From: Blasia pusilla
Lineage: Eukaryota; Marchantiophyta; Marchantiopsida; Blasiales
Direction of reading: 5' to 3'
Length of the DNA stretch: 64,000 nt
Assembly: GCA_050084515.1 (NCBI GenBank)
Contig: CM114274.1
Coordinates: 13,392,001 to 13,456,000, forward strand
The notes beneath the pieces are model-generated. The model did no database searches. It was not told the origin of the DNA and saw only the letters and a list, made by a program, of their open reading frames with translations. Made by a program: the position numbers and the translations under genes. This document shows positions 54,319 through 64,000 of the stretch, in pieces; the first letter of the stretch is position 1, and each line of letters opens with the position of its first letter.

Positions 54319-55256
54319 AATAGAAAAAATCATAAGGATTTGAAAAAAATAGAAGAAAATTTTAATGGGGATTAATAATTTATTTAATATTATAATGGGG
54401 GATTATAAATAATAATAAAATGGAATCATTTGGATTAAATTTTTTTAGAATTTATGTATTATTTCACATGTGATGGAAAGGGAAAATTTTAATGGATAAG
54501 GAGTAGATCAAATTTTATGGAAGTTTGAATTTATTTAGAAGATTGGGATATAATTTAAATTTGAATGGAGTACTGTAATTACTTAAAAGAGTGAAATTTT
54601 ATTATTCTTCTAAGATTTTAGAAAATAATAATAATATTTAAATTAATGATATGATTAATTTTAACTAATTGTATTAATTCACTCGTGATATTTTGGCAAA
54701 GGAAAATAAATTTGAATGGAAAAGGAAAATCATATAATTAAATAAAATTAAGTAAGTTTTTTTTAGTGAATGTGATTTTGGTAGGAAGAGTGGAAGCGGA
54801 AGAAATTTTTCTTTTGGAACTTTTAGGGAGGAATGTAATTATTTAGGGAAGATGGATATTATCTAAAGGTGATTTTCTAATTCTTTTAAGATTTATAAGA
54901 GTGGAAATTATACCTAAAATTTGAAATTAAATATATTAAATTTTTAAAAAGATAATTTTAAAAAATACCATCGACACATGTTTATAATCCATTCTATTGA
55001 GGAAACTGTGCTAGGCGTGCATGGCACGAGCAACATCTACATTATTATGGGAGAGTGCCTTCTTGATTTGCAAACACCTCACCTCTCAATTTCATATGTG
55101 GCAACTAGGCAGCAAGAAAATGTGTCTCCTTATGCAAGCAGCGATAAAAAAGATTTGAATTTGTGTGTTGCATCATTAATCTCTTCCCTTCACAAATTAT
55201 TCACTAACAAAAATTTTCAAACATTTTTTATACGCGTGCATTGCACGGGCACCTTA
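54319..55256. other. AT-rich DNA leading to a Helitron 3' end
   Basis: No gene is seen. The frame at 54978-55427 crosses the Helitron end below and has no domain. Confidence 0.35.
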
Positions 55257-55260
55257 CTAG
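55225..55260 (+). mobile_element. Helitron 3' terminus, plus strand
   Basis: CGTGCATTGCACG forms a perfect hairpin, followed by GGCACCTTACTAG and host T, the best 3' end of the family in this window. The matching 5' end is uncertain; TTAAAAGAGGATGAG near 54124 is one candidate, but its terminal TC is lost. A weaker related block (CGTGTGCATTGCATG) lies at about 55607. Confidence 0.6.
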
Positions 55261-55261
55261 T

Positions 55262-57072
55262 GTTAATAAATATGAAACTAAAAAATTGTGGGGTGAAAGA
55301 ATGTATATTATGTTGTAGGTTTCATGGCAATGAGAACATGCCCATGAAATTATTCCATGTAAACTCCAGTATACCAATTCTCTTAAGCACTAAGTCCAAT
55401 TTCCAGTTCTCGCCCCCCATTTGCTGATGAGAGTACTTCAAATGGATTATAATTGGATTCTTGATTTTCAAAAGATATCATGAATCTTGTTGGTTAAAGA
55501 TTTATATAATCAGGCAATATTAGAGTGCCTTCTTTCCTTTACGTAATATATTTATGGAATATGTTTATATATAATTTGTTGAAATATGTTTAAAGTAGAT
55601 TGTTATACGTGTGCATTGCATGACTACTACAGGTAATATGCGTAGGTGTAAAAAAGAGAGCATTTCAATAATAGTTTTATACAATTGGGAATTCTTTTCG
55701 GATTGTTTTGTGATGGAGATATTTTTCATTCTTTCTTTAACATTTATTTCATTTCTTTTCGAATTAAATGTAATAGACTTTAGTTAACAATAATAAGAAT
55801 AAGAATAATAAGAATAGTAATAATAATAATAAGAAGAATAAGGAGAAGTCCCCCTTGTTCGCATAAAACTAAATTTCCTCTTTCCTTCTAGTAAGAGAAT
55901 AGAATTGTTGAATTTCCTTTACAATTTATAAATGTTTCATGAAGTATCAATTAAAACATTTCTTGAACATGTGGAAAATATTCATCTTTTTAAGGTAGTA
56001 ACAAACAAGAGAATGTATATGCTTTGCCATATCCAAGCTTAGATCTATTGAGAAAAAACACGTTGTAAGGAAATTCACAAAGTATACTTTGGCTAGACTT
56101 GCAAGAAAGAGAGTCCCTTGCAAAGAAAAATTGGGATGGATCATCCTCTTACATAATGATGCAAACATAGTTGATGATAAATGTTATTGCTCATAATGGG
56201 TTGTTATTCCAAGACACATAACAACCTTGCAAATAGGCATTATGTAGACATAGTCTACAAGTGAAAGACAAAAGAGTTCGATTCTCATAGTCGCATTTAA
56301 AGGAAATTCTCCTTTTTAAAAGTGATTTCCCCGTATTTGCCTTGGACCTTCCTTTATGGTAAGACTAATTATATCCTTTACAAATGTATTTCATATTTTT
56401 TCTTGGCCATGCAACTATCCAATATATCATTCCCTCTTCTGTGTTTATATCAATTGTCAATTAAGATTTGAATTTTGAGGCACACACTTTCCTTCCGTGT
56501 GAATTAATATGAATAAGTATGAGCTTCTATGTTATACCTTTATGTGTGAGCTCCAATCAATTTCCTTCATACATTATCCCCTTGATTGAATTTCCTTGTG
56601 TATGAATAAAATTCGTGTGGGTCCATATGAGTTTTTTTGTTATCCCATTATTTGTGACCTTCTACTAATTTCTTTTGTGTGGAAGTGTTATCCCCTTGTT
56701 TGGTTTGTGTGAACTTCCTTGTGTGTGAATTGAATTCTCTTGAACCATATTGCGTGTGAATTGGTTTGTGTGTATTGTGAATTGAAGTCATGTTATTCTT
56801 CTTTTTCGCATGTGAATTGGTTTGTGTCACAATCATTCCTCCTTTCCTACTTTCTTTAAGTCTTGATGATGAACATAAACCTTTTGGATGCTAATGGACA
56901 AGGAATCCCAAAGGTGTCACGTTCTCGTCCTATATATCTTATTGAAATTTACTTCCTTCGTGAGGGGAGGGGATGTTTGTCCTCCCCAAATAAAAAGGTG
57001 GATGAGGGAATATAGATTGCGCACACCTTCTATGACTCAAAGATAATATAATCAAACGTCAAGAATTGGAAG
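55262..57072. other. AT-rich DNA with an (AAT)n-like tract, no gene
   Basis: An impure AAT/AAG trinucleotide tract is at about 55787-55846. Repeated TTGTGTGTGAATTG-like strings occur at about 56690-56830 as a low-order repeat. No exon was recognised. Confidence 0.4.
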
Positions 57073-57155
57073 GTGAAATACTACGTTCCCTTAATTGCCT
57101 TGGACCCTTATGTTACCTAAGGGTCCAAGGCAATTAAGAGAACGTAGTATTTCAC
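57073..57155. repeat. Inverted repeat, 38-bp arms, 7-bp loop, one mismatch
   Basis: Left arm 57073-57110 (from GTGAAATACTACGTTC to GACCCTTA) and right arm 57118-57155 (from TAAGGGTC to GTATTTCAC) pair along 38 bases with a single mismatch. The loop is TGTTACC. Confidence 0.97.
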
Positions 57156-57269
57156 GTATGGAGGTGGGGAGTGAGCTGAAGCACCGCTAGAGTGGTAGAG
57201 AAAAGGAACGATGGTGAGAGTGTTGGTGAGGCGATCGTTAACGAAGAGGAGCAGGACCCAGCTGCCAGC

Positions 57270-57660
57270 ACCAGTCTTTTGAGGAAAGGTGGAGCCTTTG
57301 GTGACAAGAGCGGCAGTGGAGAGAGAGGGTGGAACATCTGGTGACAATAGCAGTGGCAGTCTAGAGAAAGGTCGAGCCTTTGGTGACAATAGCGGCAGTG
57401 TTTGAGAAAAGATGAATCCTTTGGTGATTGTAACAGCAATGGCAGTGTTTGAGGAAAGGTGGAGCCATTGATGGCAATAGCAGTGGCAGTCTGGAGAAAG
57501 GGTGCAGCCGTTGCTAACAAAAGCAGCAGCAGTACTTGAGGAAAGGGGGAAACTTTGGTGACAATAGCAGCAGCGGTAGTCTGGAGAAAGGGTGCAGCCT
57601 TTCGTAACAATAGCAGCAGTGTTTGAGGAAAGGTGGAGCCTTTGGTGACAACAGCAAATG
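57270..57660. repeat. Minisatellite E, degenerate units of about 60 bp
   Basis: The unit contains GAGGAAAGGTGGAGCCTTTG, then GTGACAATAGCAGCAGTG, alternating with TCTGGAGAAAGGGTGCAGCC variants. At least six units are visible. Long minus-strand frames here are repeat products. Confidence 0.85.
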
Positions 57661-57779
57661 CCAGATGTTTGCTCGCCGCATCCATCTAGAGGCACACTGA
57701 TGTTGGAAGTGTGTTCCTTGCAGTGGAGCTTTGTGAGCACCTCGGAAAGCGCGATCTTTCTGAGTATTTTACGAAGGCA

Positions 57780-58430
57780 TGAGTCTTGTTTTGCAAAGGT
57801 GGAACCTTCGAGCGTGTATCTAGCGGGAGTCCAGAGAAAAACTGGAACCTTTGTTCTCGTTACCAGGAGTTGTTTGCCGGGCGAAGCTGGGACCTTTGCT
57901 CTCTTCGCCAGAAGCGGTGAGCAAAATTAGGACCTTTAGCCACGTTGTCAAAACCGGCACTCCTGAACGAAACTGGGACCTTGGCTCACGTTGCCAGGGG
58001 TTGTAGTCTCGAGCAAAGCTGGAACCTTGGAGCACGTTGCCAGCTGCTGCTGCTGCTTATCTCAAGCTAAACTGGAACCGTGGAGTAGCAGCCGTGGGCT
58101 CGGGCAAAACTGGAATCTTCTCGCGTAGCTCCCTTGAGCCAAACCCAAGCCTTTGCAGCCTGAGAGCGTACCCTTCGCAGCGAAGTGGCAAGTTGGCAAC
58201 CTCGACTCTTGAGCCAAACCTCAACATTTGCGCACGTTGCCACCGGCATTCATACGTTGACTAGACTAGATCTTTGAGTGCAGTCGCCAGACTGGAACCT
58301 CTTGATTGCGTTGCCAGCAGCAGGAGTCCCGAACCAAACCGGAACCTTCGGCCACGTCTCCAACGCTCCGACGAGCTCCCTCTCTTGAGCAAAACTGGAA
58401 CCTTTCAGCCTTTCCTGCCCACCGCAAGCA
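57780..58430. repeat. Minisatellite F, degenerate units of about 50-60 bp
   Basis: The unit reads GAGCAAAACTGGAACCTTTG, then GCACGTTGCCAG with a variable spacer. About ten or more units are visible (for example near 57836, 57882, 57921, 57969, 58012, 58067, 58102, 58283, 58335 and 58387). Confidence 0.82.
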
Positions 58431-58439
58431 TTGATAAGC

Positions 58440-58640
58440 AAAATCGAGCCTCCGAGCCCTTCACAGGCAGCCAATTCCTCCTGTTGCTGAGCGCAACCGG
58501 ATCGCTCAGCGGTTTCTTTACAGGCGGTCGAGTCCATCCATTACTGAGCGCAACTGCACCCTTGGGTCGCTTCGCCGACTGCGAGCACCTCACGGGCACG
58601 CAATTGCTTCCATTGTTGAGCGCAACTGCGACCTTGGATC
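58440..58640. repeat. Minisatellite G, two or three units of about 75-90 bp
   Basis: GAGC(A)CCTTCACNGGCA, then CAATTNCTNCNNTTGCTGAGCGCAAC and GGATCGCT(T)AG recur, with TGAGCGCAAC at about 58483, 58544 and 58616. Confidence 0.65.
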
Positions 58641-58804
58641 GCTTAGACGACGGCAGCCTGCGGTCGATTGCGTCTGCTCCGAGACTGCGATGCACTCTCC
58701 GCCTCCTTGTACGCAGTTCGAGCCTCCCTCGATTGCATTCCGGCAACGCGCGCTGGTCTCCTCTTAAAGGGAGGGAGATCGAACCCCTAAATCAGTCAAC
58801 CAAA

Positions 58805-58807
<3 letters not shown>

Positions 58808-58838
<31 letters not shown>
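58808..58838. repeat. (AG)n microsatellite
   Basis: An AG run of about 30 bp upstream of the ABC transporter gene. Confidence 0.9.
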
Positions 58839-58846
<8 letters not shown>

Positions 58847-59566
58847 CGAATTTGGGTGCGCATGCGTCTGAGCCCTCCGTTGTTTTGAAGGACGTGGCAG
58901 GGATCCTCCGTCGCAGTATTGAAGTCAACGAAGCGGATTTTGCTCCCCATTCGTCTCCCATTCGGAGCTTTGGGGTGGTGGAGGTGGAGGTTGATTTGGG
59001 AAGTGCCGGAATTGAGGAGGCTGATATTAATTCCCCCCATTGTTTTGGGGTTTTTGCATTGAGAGCTCAGGGTTGTAGTGGAGGAATTTGATCCAGTAGA
59101 AGAGTCGAGGGTCCTCTTTAGGTTTTCTTGCACCGTGGTTTGCGTCAGAGGTCGATTTTCGTGCGGTAGTTGCTTTTGATTCCGTGTGGAGGAGGCGGAG
59201 GTCATCCCGGCGATTGCCGCAATTGACGAGATTCACTCCGTTGGCCAATTTTGATCTCCTCCCTCCTCTTCGGAGATTTAGTAGAGGCGGCGGCGGCAGC
59301 GGTTCTGTTCAGGATTGCTGCGCTCGACGAGGCTTGCACCGGAGGCTGATTTGTCTCAAACGTCCTAGGTTTGATGCGTTTCTTCCACTGAGAGCCCGAG
59401 TCAAAGAGCTAGAATTCTCGTTTGGGGTTACGGGAATTTCACGAGGCTTTTACCCGAAACTGAGATCCAGAGCAGTCTAGGGTTTTGAGCGCCTTCGATT
59501 CAGTGCTCCAGTAGACCGTGGAGGCAGGAGGAAGGGCGGGACGGGGCGATTCTCAGGCGGAGGAAG
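58839..59566 (+). promoter_or_regulatory. 5' flank/leader of the ABC transporter gene
   Basis: A GC-richer region just before the start codon, probably promoter and 5' UTR. Open frames on both strands have no domain. No core promoter motif was identified with confidence. Confidence 0.35.
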
Positions 59567-62500
59567 ATGACGGTGAATTCCTCGACTTCGGTGTTCGGCT
59601 CTGGAGCTGGGAACGCACCAGCGAATCCGAAATTCTCGTGGCTACTTCTGAAGAAAATGCTGAGAGTGGGGGTGATTTATTTCAAAGGCGATGAGAGGAA
59701 GAAAGCTTGCACCCTATTAGCTCTGGTTCTCTTGCTGTGCGCTGTTTGTGCTGGTACATTGCACTGCCCTTCTCTTCACCCGTCGGATAGGGATCCTTTG
59801 TCACATGGTTGCTCTTTTACTGCTGCTCCTTGTCCAGGCACTTGCATCGTCTCGTGCACGGGCAGAATGTAGTGAAGAGTGAGAGAATTGGTAGGGAAAT
59901 CCGAATTCAGTGGTGAGTGAGAACTAGTTGAAATCGGTGTAGAGTGAGAAAGAAGTGGCGAGAAGATTGGAAATCAGTGGTCAGTAAGATCGCATGCGCT
60001 ACAGCTCGGTTATGGAACTAGAGGCGTCTTATTAAGGTTGGGTGTTCAGTGGATGCGTGTGGTCTCACGATGGATGGTTTGTCAATTGTAGCGTGTGTTG
60101 GGTGTATGGTCTGACGCTCAGGTATAGTTTATTCGTGGGGCACAACTTGTTGAAAGTTCTCTGTGATGAGATCCATGGAAGTTGGCAATTCATGTGGTCG
60201 TTGCCAGGGGCATGCCTCCTGTCGTCTTTGGATGGCAGTGAGAGGCTTTTTTCTGGAGGGTCGTGTGTCACAGCTTAAATTGCTCTTTCTGTTCTAGCAA
60301 TCAGTGGTTGAAAACTTGGAGATGCTTGTGGATGTAGGTATGTTTGTGATATTTTCCTATATCCAGAGGGACTTCTCAACAGCAATTTCTGAGAAGAATG
60401 TGGAGGGATTTCATCGAGCAACTTGGAGGTTCACGATCATTGTCTTCATTGCGACCCCTCTGTTCGCCTCCTACCACTATCTGCAGGTGCCTTTTCTCTT
60501 TTCTGTTTTCTGATGCTAGCTGCTGCTTTTAGAAAAGATAGCTTTCGGGTGGTGCTCTTGTTCATGTTTCTGTATACCTGGATAGTTAGAGACACCAAGT
60601 ACATCTTGTTTTACAGAAAGTGAAGAAAGCATTTTGGTGGTTTACGTAATTATCTTCTTGAGTGTTGCTGAAAGGCTGAGTACCTTGGGAGTGATTTTAC
60701 TATATGGACTGGCCCCTAGGTGCCACCAAAATTCATGGAGATTACACTCTTGTATCTTGGTCCAACAATGGTCAATGTCCTCTCCACCTGATGCAGGATC
60801 TCTTGGCCCTTGAGTGGCGGATCTGGCTATCAGATTTACTTCTCTCAAACTACTTCTGTAAGAATTCCTCCTTACCTCTGGTATTTAATTGAAGTTTTAA
60901 ACACTGTCGGTGTTTGCTGTTTCCATTGGCTTCTGCAAATATTGATGGAGTCTGAGATGGGGAGTCTTACTTTGTTTTTCACAAGAGTCTGCTGCTTATG
61001 TGCACACGGAGGTTCAGGTTTAGACTTATAACTTGATAATCTAGAAGGTGGAAGCGCTGAGTGTAGGCTGTATGTGTGATTCTGAAGCCAACAGGGCTTA
61101 CTTCGATTTGAAGATGGAGGGTAAGCTTGATAATCCGGATCAACGAATCTGTGAAGATGTGGCGAGTTTTGTGAGAAATAGCGTTGAGATTATAGCCTTA
61201 GTGGGCAGTAAGATTCTCAACATCTTTGCTTTCACTGGGGTCCTCTGGTTGGTCTCATACCGTACTCAAAGTTGCAATAATATTATTTTACTCACAAAAA
61301 GAGCATTAGCTTAAATAGGTCTGAACCAACCATGCTGTCAAGTGACGAATTCGTTTTCCCTAGCATTTCAGTATCACCCAATTCTTGAAATAACTCACAA
61401 ATTTAGCTACTTCATGAACACTGGCTAAGAAATCCAAAAATAGCAGTTTGAATTTTTAGCTGAAGCTTCGGATAACTGAATATTCTGTTTCTTGTTTGTG
61501 TTTAGGTCTATAGCTCCAGAGCTGGTGTATTTTCTTCTAGGGTATGCTTTAATTGGTACTTATGTGACAGTTCGACTTTTTGGTACAAGGTTGATGCAAT
61601 TACAATATCAGGTTTGTTCAGGAAAATATCTCTAGAAATTCTCTTGGAAGTTCTCGTACTTGTTAATGTTCAGCTGGCCATTGTTTAGATATGACTTTGT
61701 TGCTTTAGGAAGGGTTTGTGAACAATTTTTTGGTTCTTATTGAACAAGGCAGAGAAAGCTTAAGGATTCCTTCTGAGAATATTGTGTAAAGATCATTGTA
61801 TGGAGATAGTGTTGAGTAAGCTTGCTCCATCTCTTTTCTTATGCATAAATTACTTTCGCTCCCTATGCTTTGGACTTGCATACTGGACAAGACACTGTCT
61901 ATGTGCACCTACATGCACCCTAAGTGTTTAGGTAGGTCTGCTTTCTGAGCTTATGTTTGTGGTTAATTGACTTAGCCAGGCAAGGTTCCTTTGAAATTAG
62001 AGTGGATAAAAGTCTCGTCCTAATGAAGTCCACAACGTGGCTCTTTGTTAAGCAGGGTCTTCAAAAAGAAGCTGATTTCAGGTACTCATTGGTTAGAATC
62101 CGAGATAATGCTGAATCTATTGCCTTCTACTCTGGAGAAGGACATGAGGCCAAGACAATAAAGGTTTGTAATAACAACCTCAGGTGATGTCTCAAGAGTT
62201 TGTGGCATCAGCTGCTTGCTTTGGTATGTTCCCGGAAGAGTAGGTGATGCTTAAAAAGTGATTACTCATCCTCTTTGGGTATCATGGCTATGTGTTTGAT
62301 GACATGACTTCTAATTTGTTGTTTGTCATTTGAATGCAGGGCTTCTTCTCAGCCCTTGTCTCAAACACACGAGAGCTTATTGTCTGGCATCGCCATTTGG
62401 CACTCTTCAGTAATGCGTATGAGTTCTCTATGCTGGTGGTCCCATCTATCATCATCGCTCCTCGTTATTTTGCAGGAGAGGCAAGTATTTCTATCTGAAT

Positions 62501-63928
62501 GATTGATTGCATTTGGAAATCTGCAATGTTCTTGGATACATCTGTAAGAATGTTGGAAGTGACTATATGAAACAACCAAATTGGAAAATGAGCGATTTGA
62601 GGAAAGCTTTGATCTACGAAAGTAATAATCAATTTCCTCATATCAAAGTCGTGATGCCTGATCAGGCCATGGAAGTATTTGACTGACTGGTTCTTCCAGA
62701 ATCTGCGGTAAGAGCAATGGAGTCATCAAAAGGAAGAGGACCGAGAAGATCGCTACCTCCACTTTCTTGTGTCTAATTCTTAAACGAACCATTGTTTTGG
62801 GCTCTCAAACCTAGAGAATTTAATGTGGAAAATTCATAGAACTCTAAATGTATTTTGAGTTTCAGTTTGGGTTATTCAGCAGTTTTCCCTGCTTATTATC
62901 AAATTCCTCGACTGGTCCAAAATTGGAACTCAAGTTTCCTCCAGTGGTTAGATCTATTTGTTGGCTGAAGGGTCTCAGTGTTTTATCAGCATATCAATAG
63001 AGCTGCAAGTATGTCGTAGTAAATGACAAGATTATGGTGGTGTGATCCTGAGTACTTGGCAGAGTCACCAATAAGGGGTATGATGGTCGTTTTAGTTGGT
63101 CCATGGTAGTTAAATGGAAACTCATCCCAACACTCGTCGGGACACAGAGGATGTTACTTCAAAGAATCACTTACTGCAATTTACCACATTATATCGCTAG
63201 CCCAATGATTAAATGATTCGGTGGACCCTTATCCTAGTAGAATTTCAGCTTTCAAACTCATGCCTTCCCTGAGGGAATTTTGAGTTATAGTTTGGGCAAA
63301 ACAATAGCTTTCCCCATAGATTAGGGGAAAACTAATGACTGGTACAAAACTGCAAACCAAGTTTCCTTCCGAGATTAGACTTATTTTCTGGTTGAAATTC
63401 TATTACGTGAAGAGTCGCACCATGGGATGAAGCTGGTCAGTTTCTATCAAGAGAAGAAGAGGGTCATGAGTACAGGAAATCATAAATAGTGTGGTGGTTG
63501 TTGCTTGTATTACACTTGTGATTTTCAGACTGCTTATGTGTTTCACTTGTTTGCTCTCATTATATTCATGATTGGACTTCTTAGGGGGTTTTCACCTCTG
63601 CACCGATGCTTTAGGTTGTAGCCTGTTTTTTTTCAATGTCTCTCATAATATACTCCTTTTCTTTTCTTCTTGGAATAATTCCTGTCAGCATTTCGTGGAT
63701 GAGTGCTCTCCCCTTTCTATACAATTACACAAATGAAATAGCATGCAATTGGGACTTCTGATTCTCAACAGTTGTGATTCTTCAAAGGTTCATTCTTTCA
63801 GATGTAGATCTCATTAAGTCAATCTTGCAATTGCAGGTTGAATTTGGGGTCATTGCGCAAACAGGGTTTGCTTTCAACCGCATACTTTCGGCTTTGTCTC
63901 TCATTGTCATGAGATTTGATAGTTTCAG
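59567..63928 (+). CDS. ABC transporter, SbmA/YddA/ABCD-type membrane domain (3' part beyond window)
   Basis: Eight exons join in phase: 59567-59753, 60305-60486, 60797-60857, 61088-61247 (or from 61067), 61506-61611, 62056-62163, 62340-62480 and 63837-63928. The protein opens with a short hydrophilic stretch and a first membrane segment (TLLALVLLLCAVCAG). It then shows FSYIQRDFSTAISEKNVEGFH, LALEWRIWLSDLLLSNYF, NRAYFDL, DNPDQRICEDVASF, APELVYFLLGYALIGTY, KEADFRYSLVRIRDNAESIAFY, RELIVWHRHLALF, PRYFAGE and VEFGVIAQTGFAFNRILSALSLI. These are hallmarks of the ABC_membrane_2 family (bacterial SbmA/BacA and YddA, plant ABCD2-like half transporters). The ATP-binding domain would lie downstream. Substrate and membrane are not determined; a chloroplast location is possible but no clear transit peptide is seen. 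Intron 7 begins with GC instead of GT. The start of exon 4 is ambiguous (61067 or 61088, both in phase). Confidence 0.87.
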
Positions 63929-64000
63929 GTATTCCTGATGACCTCTAAACTTAAACCTCATTTATTGACCTTTCGAAGGAGCAATCTAAATCTCGAATGC
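63929..64000 (+). other. Start of ABC transporter intron 8, window end
   Basis: Exon 8 ends at AGTTTCAG|GTATTC. The remaining 72 bases are intron, and the gene continues beyond the window. Confidence 0.75.

Noticed and set aside
57117-57740. 207-codon minus-strand frame rich in Leu/Pro/Ser
   Set aside because: It is a translation of minisatellite E. The parallel frame in the same region shows the same repeat in another phase.
58274-58888. 204-codon plus-strand frame
   Set aside because: It runs through minisatellites F and G and ends in an (AG)n tract (RERERE). No domain.

Overview
Organism. The window looks like nuclear DNA of a land plant. It has intron-rich genes on both strands, a chloroplast-type thioredoxin m with a transit-peptide-like leader, and a two-AN1-finger stress protein. 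AT-rich intergenic DNA is full of decayed Ty3/gypsy retroelements and Helitrons, and there are long (AG)n/(CT)n tracts near gene 5' ends. A non-seed plant such as a moss or liverwort is my guess, but nothing in the sequence proves the lineage. All exon models below were built by eye from splice signals, reading phase and remembered family sequences.

Layout. (1) 1-752: the last two exons of a LOTUS/OST-HTH-type protein, + strand. (2) 753-7060: intergenic DNA with several Helitron-like elements. (3) 7220-12583: a complete 12-exon DEAH-box RNA helicase of the DHX33 type, 729 aa, with a decayed duplicate of exon 1 in its leader. (4) 12584-25300: a transposon sea with short Helitrons, two decayed gypsy elements (one holding three copies of a 215-bp repeat) and an isolated PHD finger in a GC-rich island. 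(5) 26336-27698: thioredoxin m, two exons. (6) 28.9-32.7 kb: four different minisatellite families and two strong hairpins. (7) 32857-33999, - strand: a two-exon AN1 zinc-finger stress-associated protein. (8) 34.6-46.6 kb: remains of three separate autonomous Helitrons, one keeping Rep and helicase and two keeping helicase only. (9) 46.6-50.8 kb: nothing recognised. (10) 51543-52246: the RPA14/RPA3 subunit of replication protein A, with an unresolved start. (11) 53.4-57.0 kb: a gypsy fragment and Helitron ends. (12) 57.07-58.74 kb: an 83-bp inverted repeat and more minisatellites. (13) 59567 to the window end: the 5' eight exons of an SbmA/YddA/ABCD-type ABC transporter, which includes a GC-AG intron.

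How the parts relate. The host genes (RNA helicase, chloroplast redox, stress zinc finger, ssDNA-binding subunit, transporter) are unrelated housekeeping or stress genes and do not form a cluster. The unifying structure is the transposon fraction. A family of short Helitrons carries A|TC...CTAG|T borders, a GTGC..GCAC-type hairpin near the 3' end, and often a TTAAAAGAG-like 5' subterminal block. Broken autonomous Helitrons lie nearby, but I cannot show that they mobilised the short ones. I found no coherent, previously undescribed multi-gene system. The most unusual items are the duplicated exon 1, the nested and abutting Helitrons, the exact 215-bp triplication, the perfect palindromes and the minisatellite clusters.
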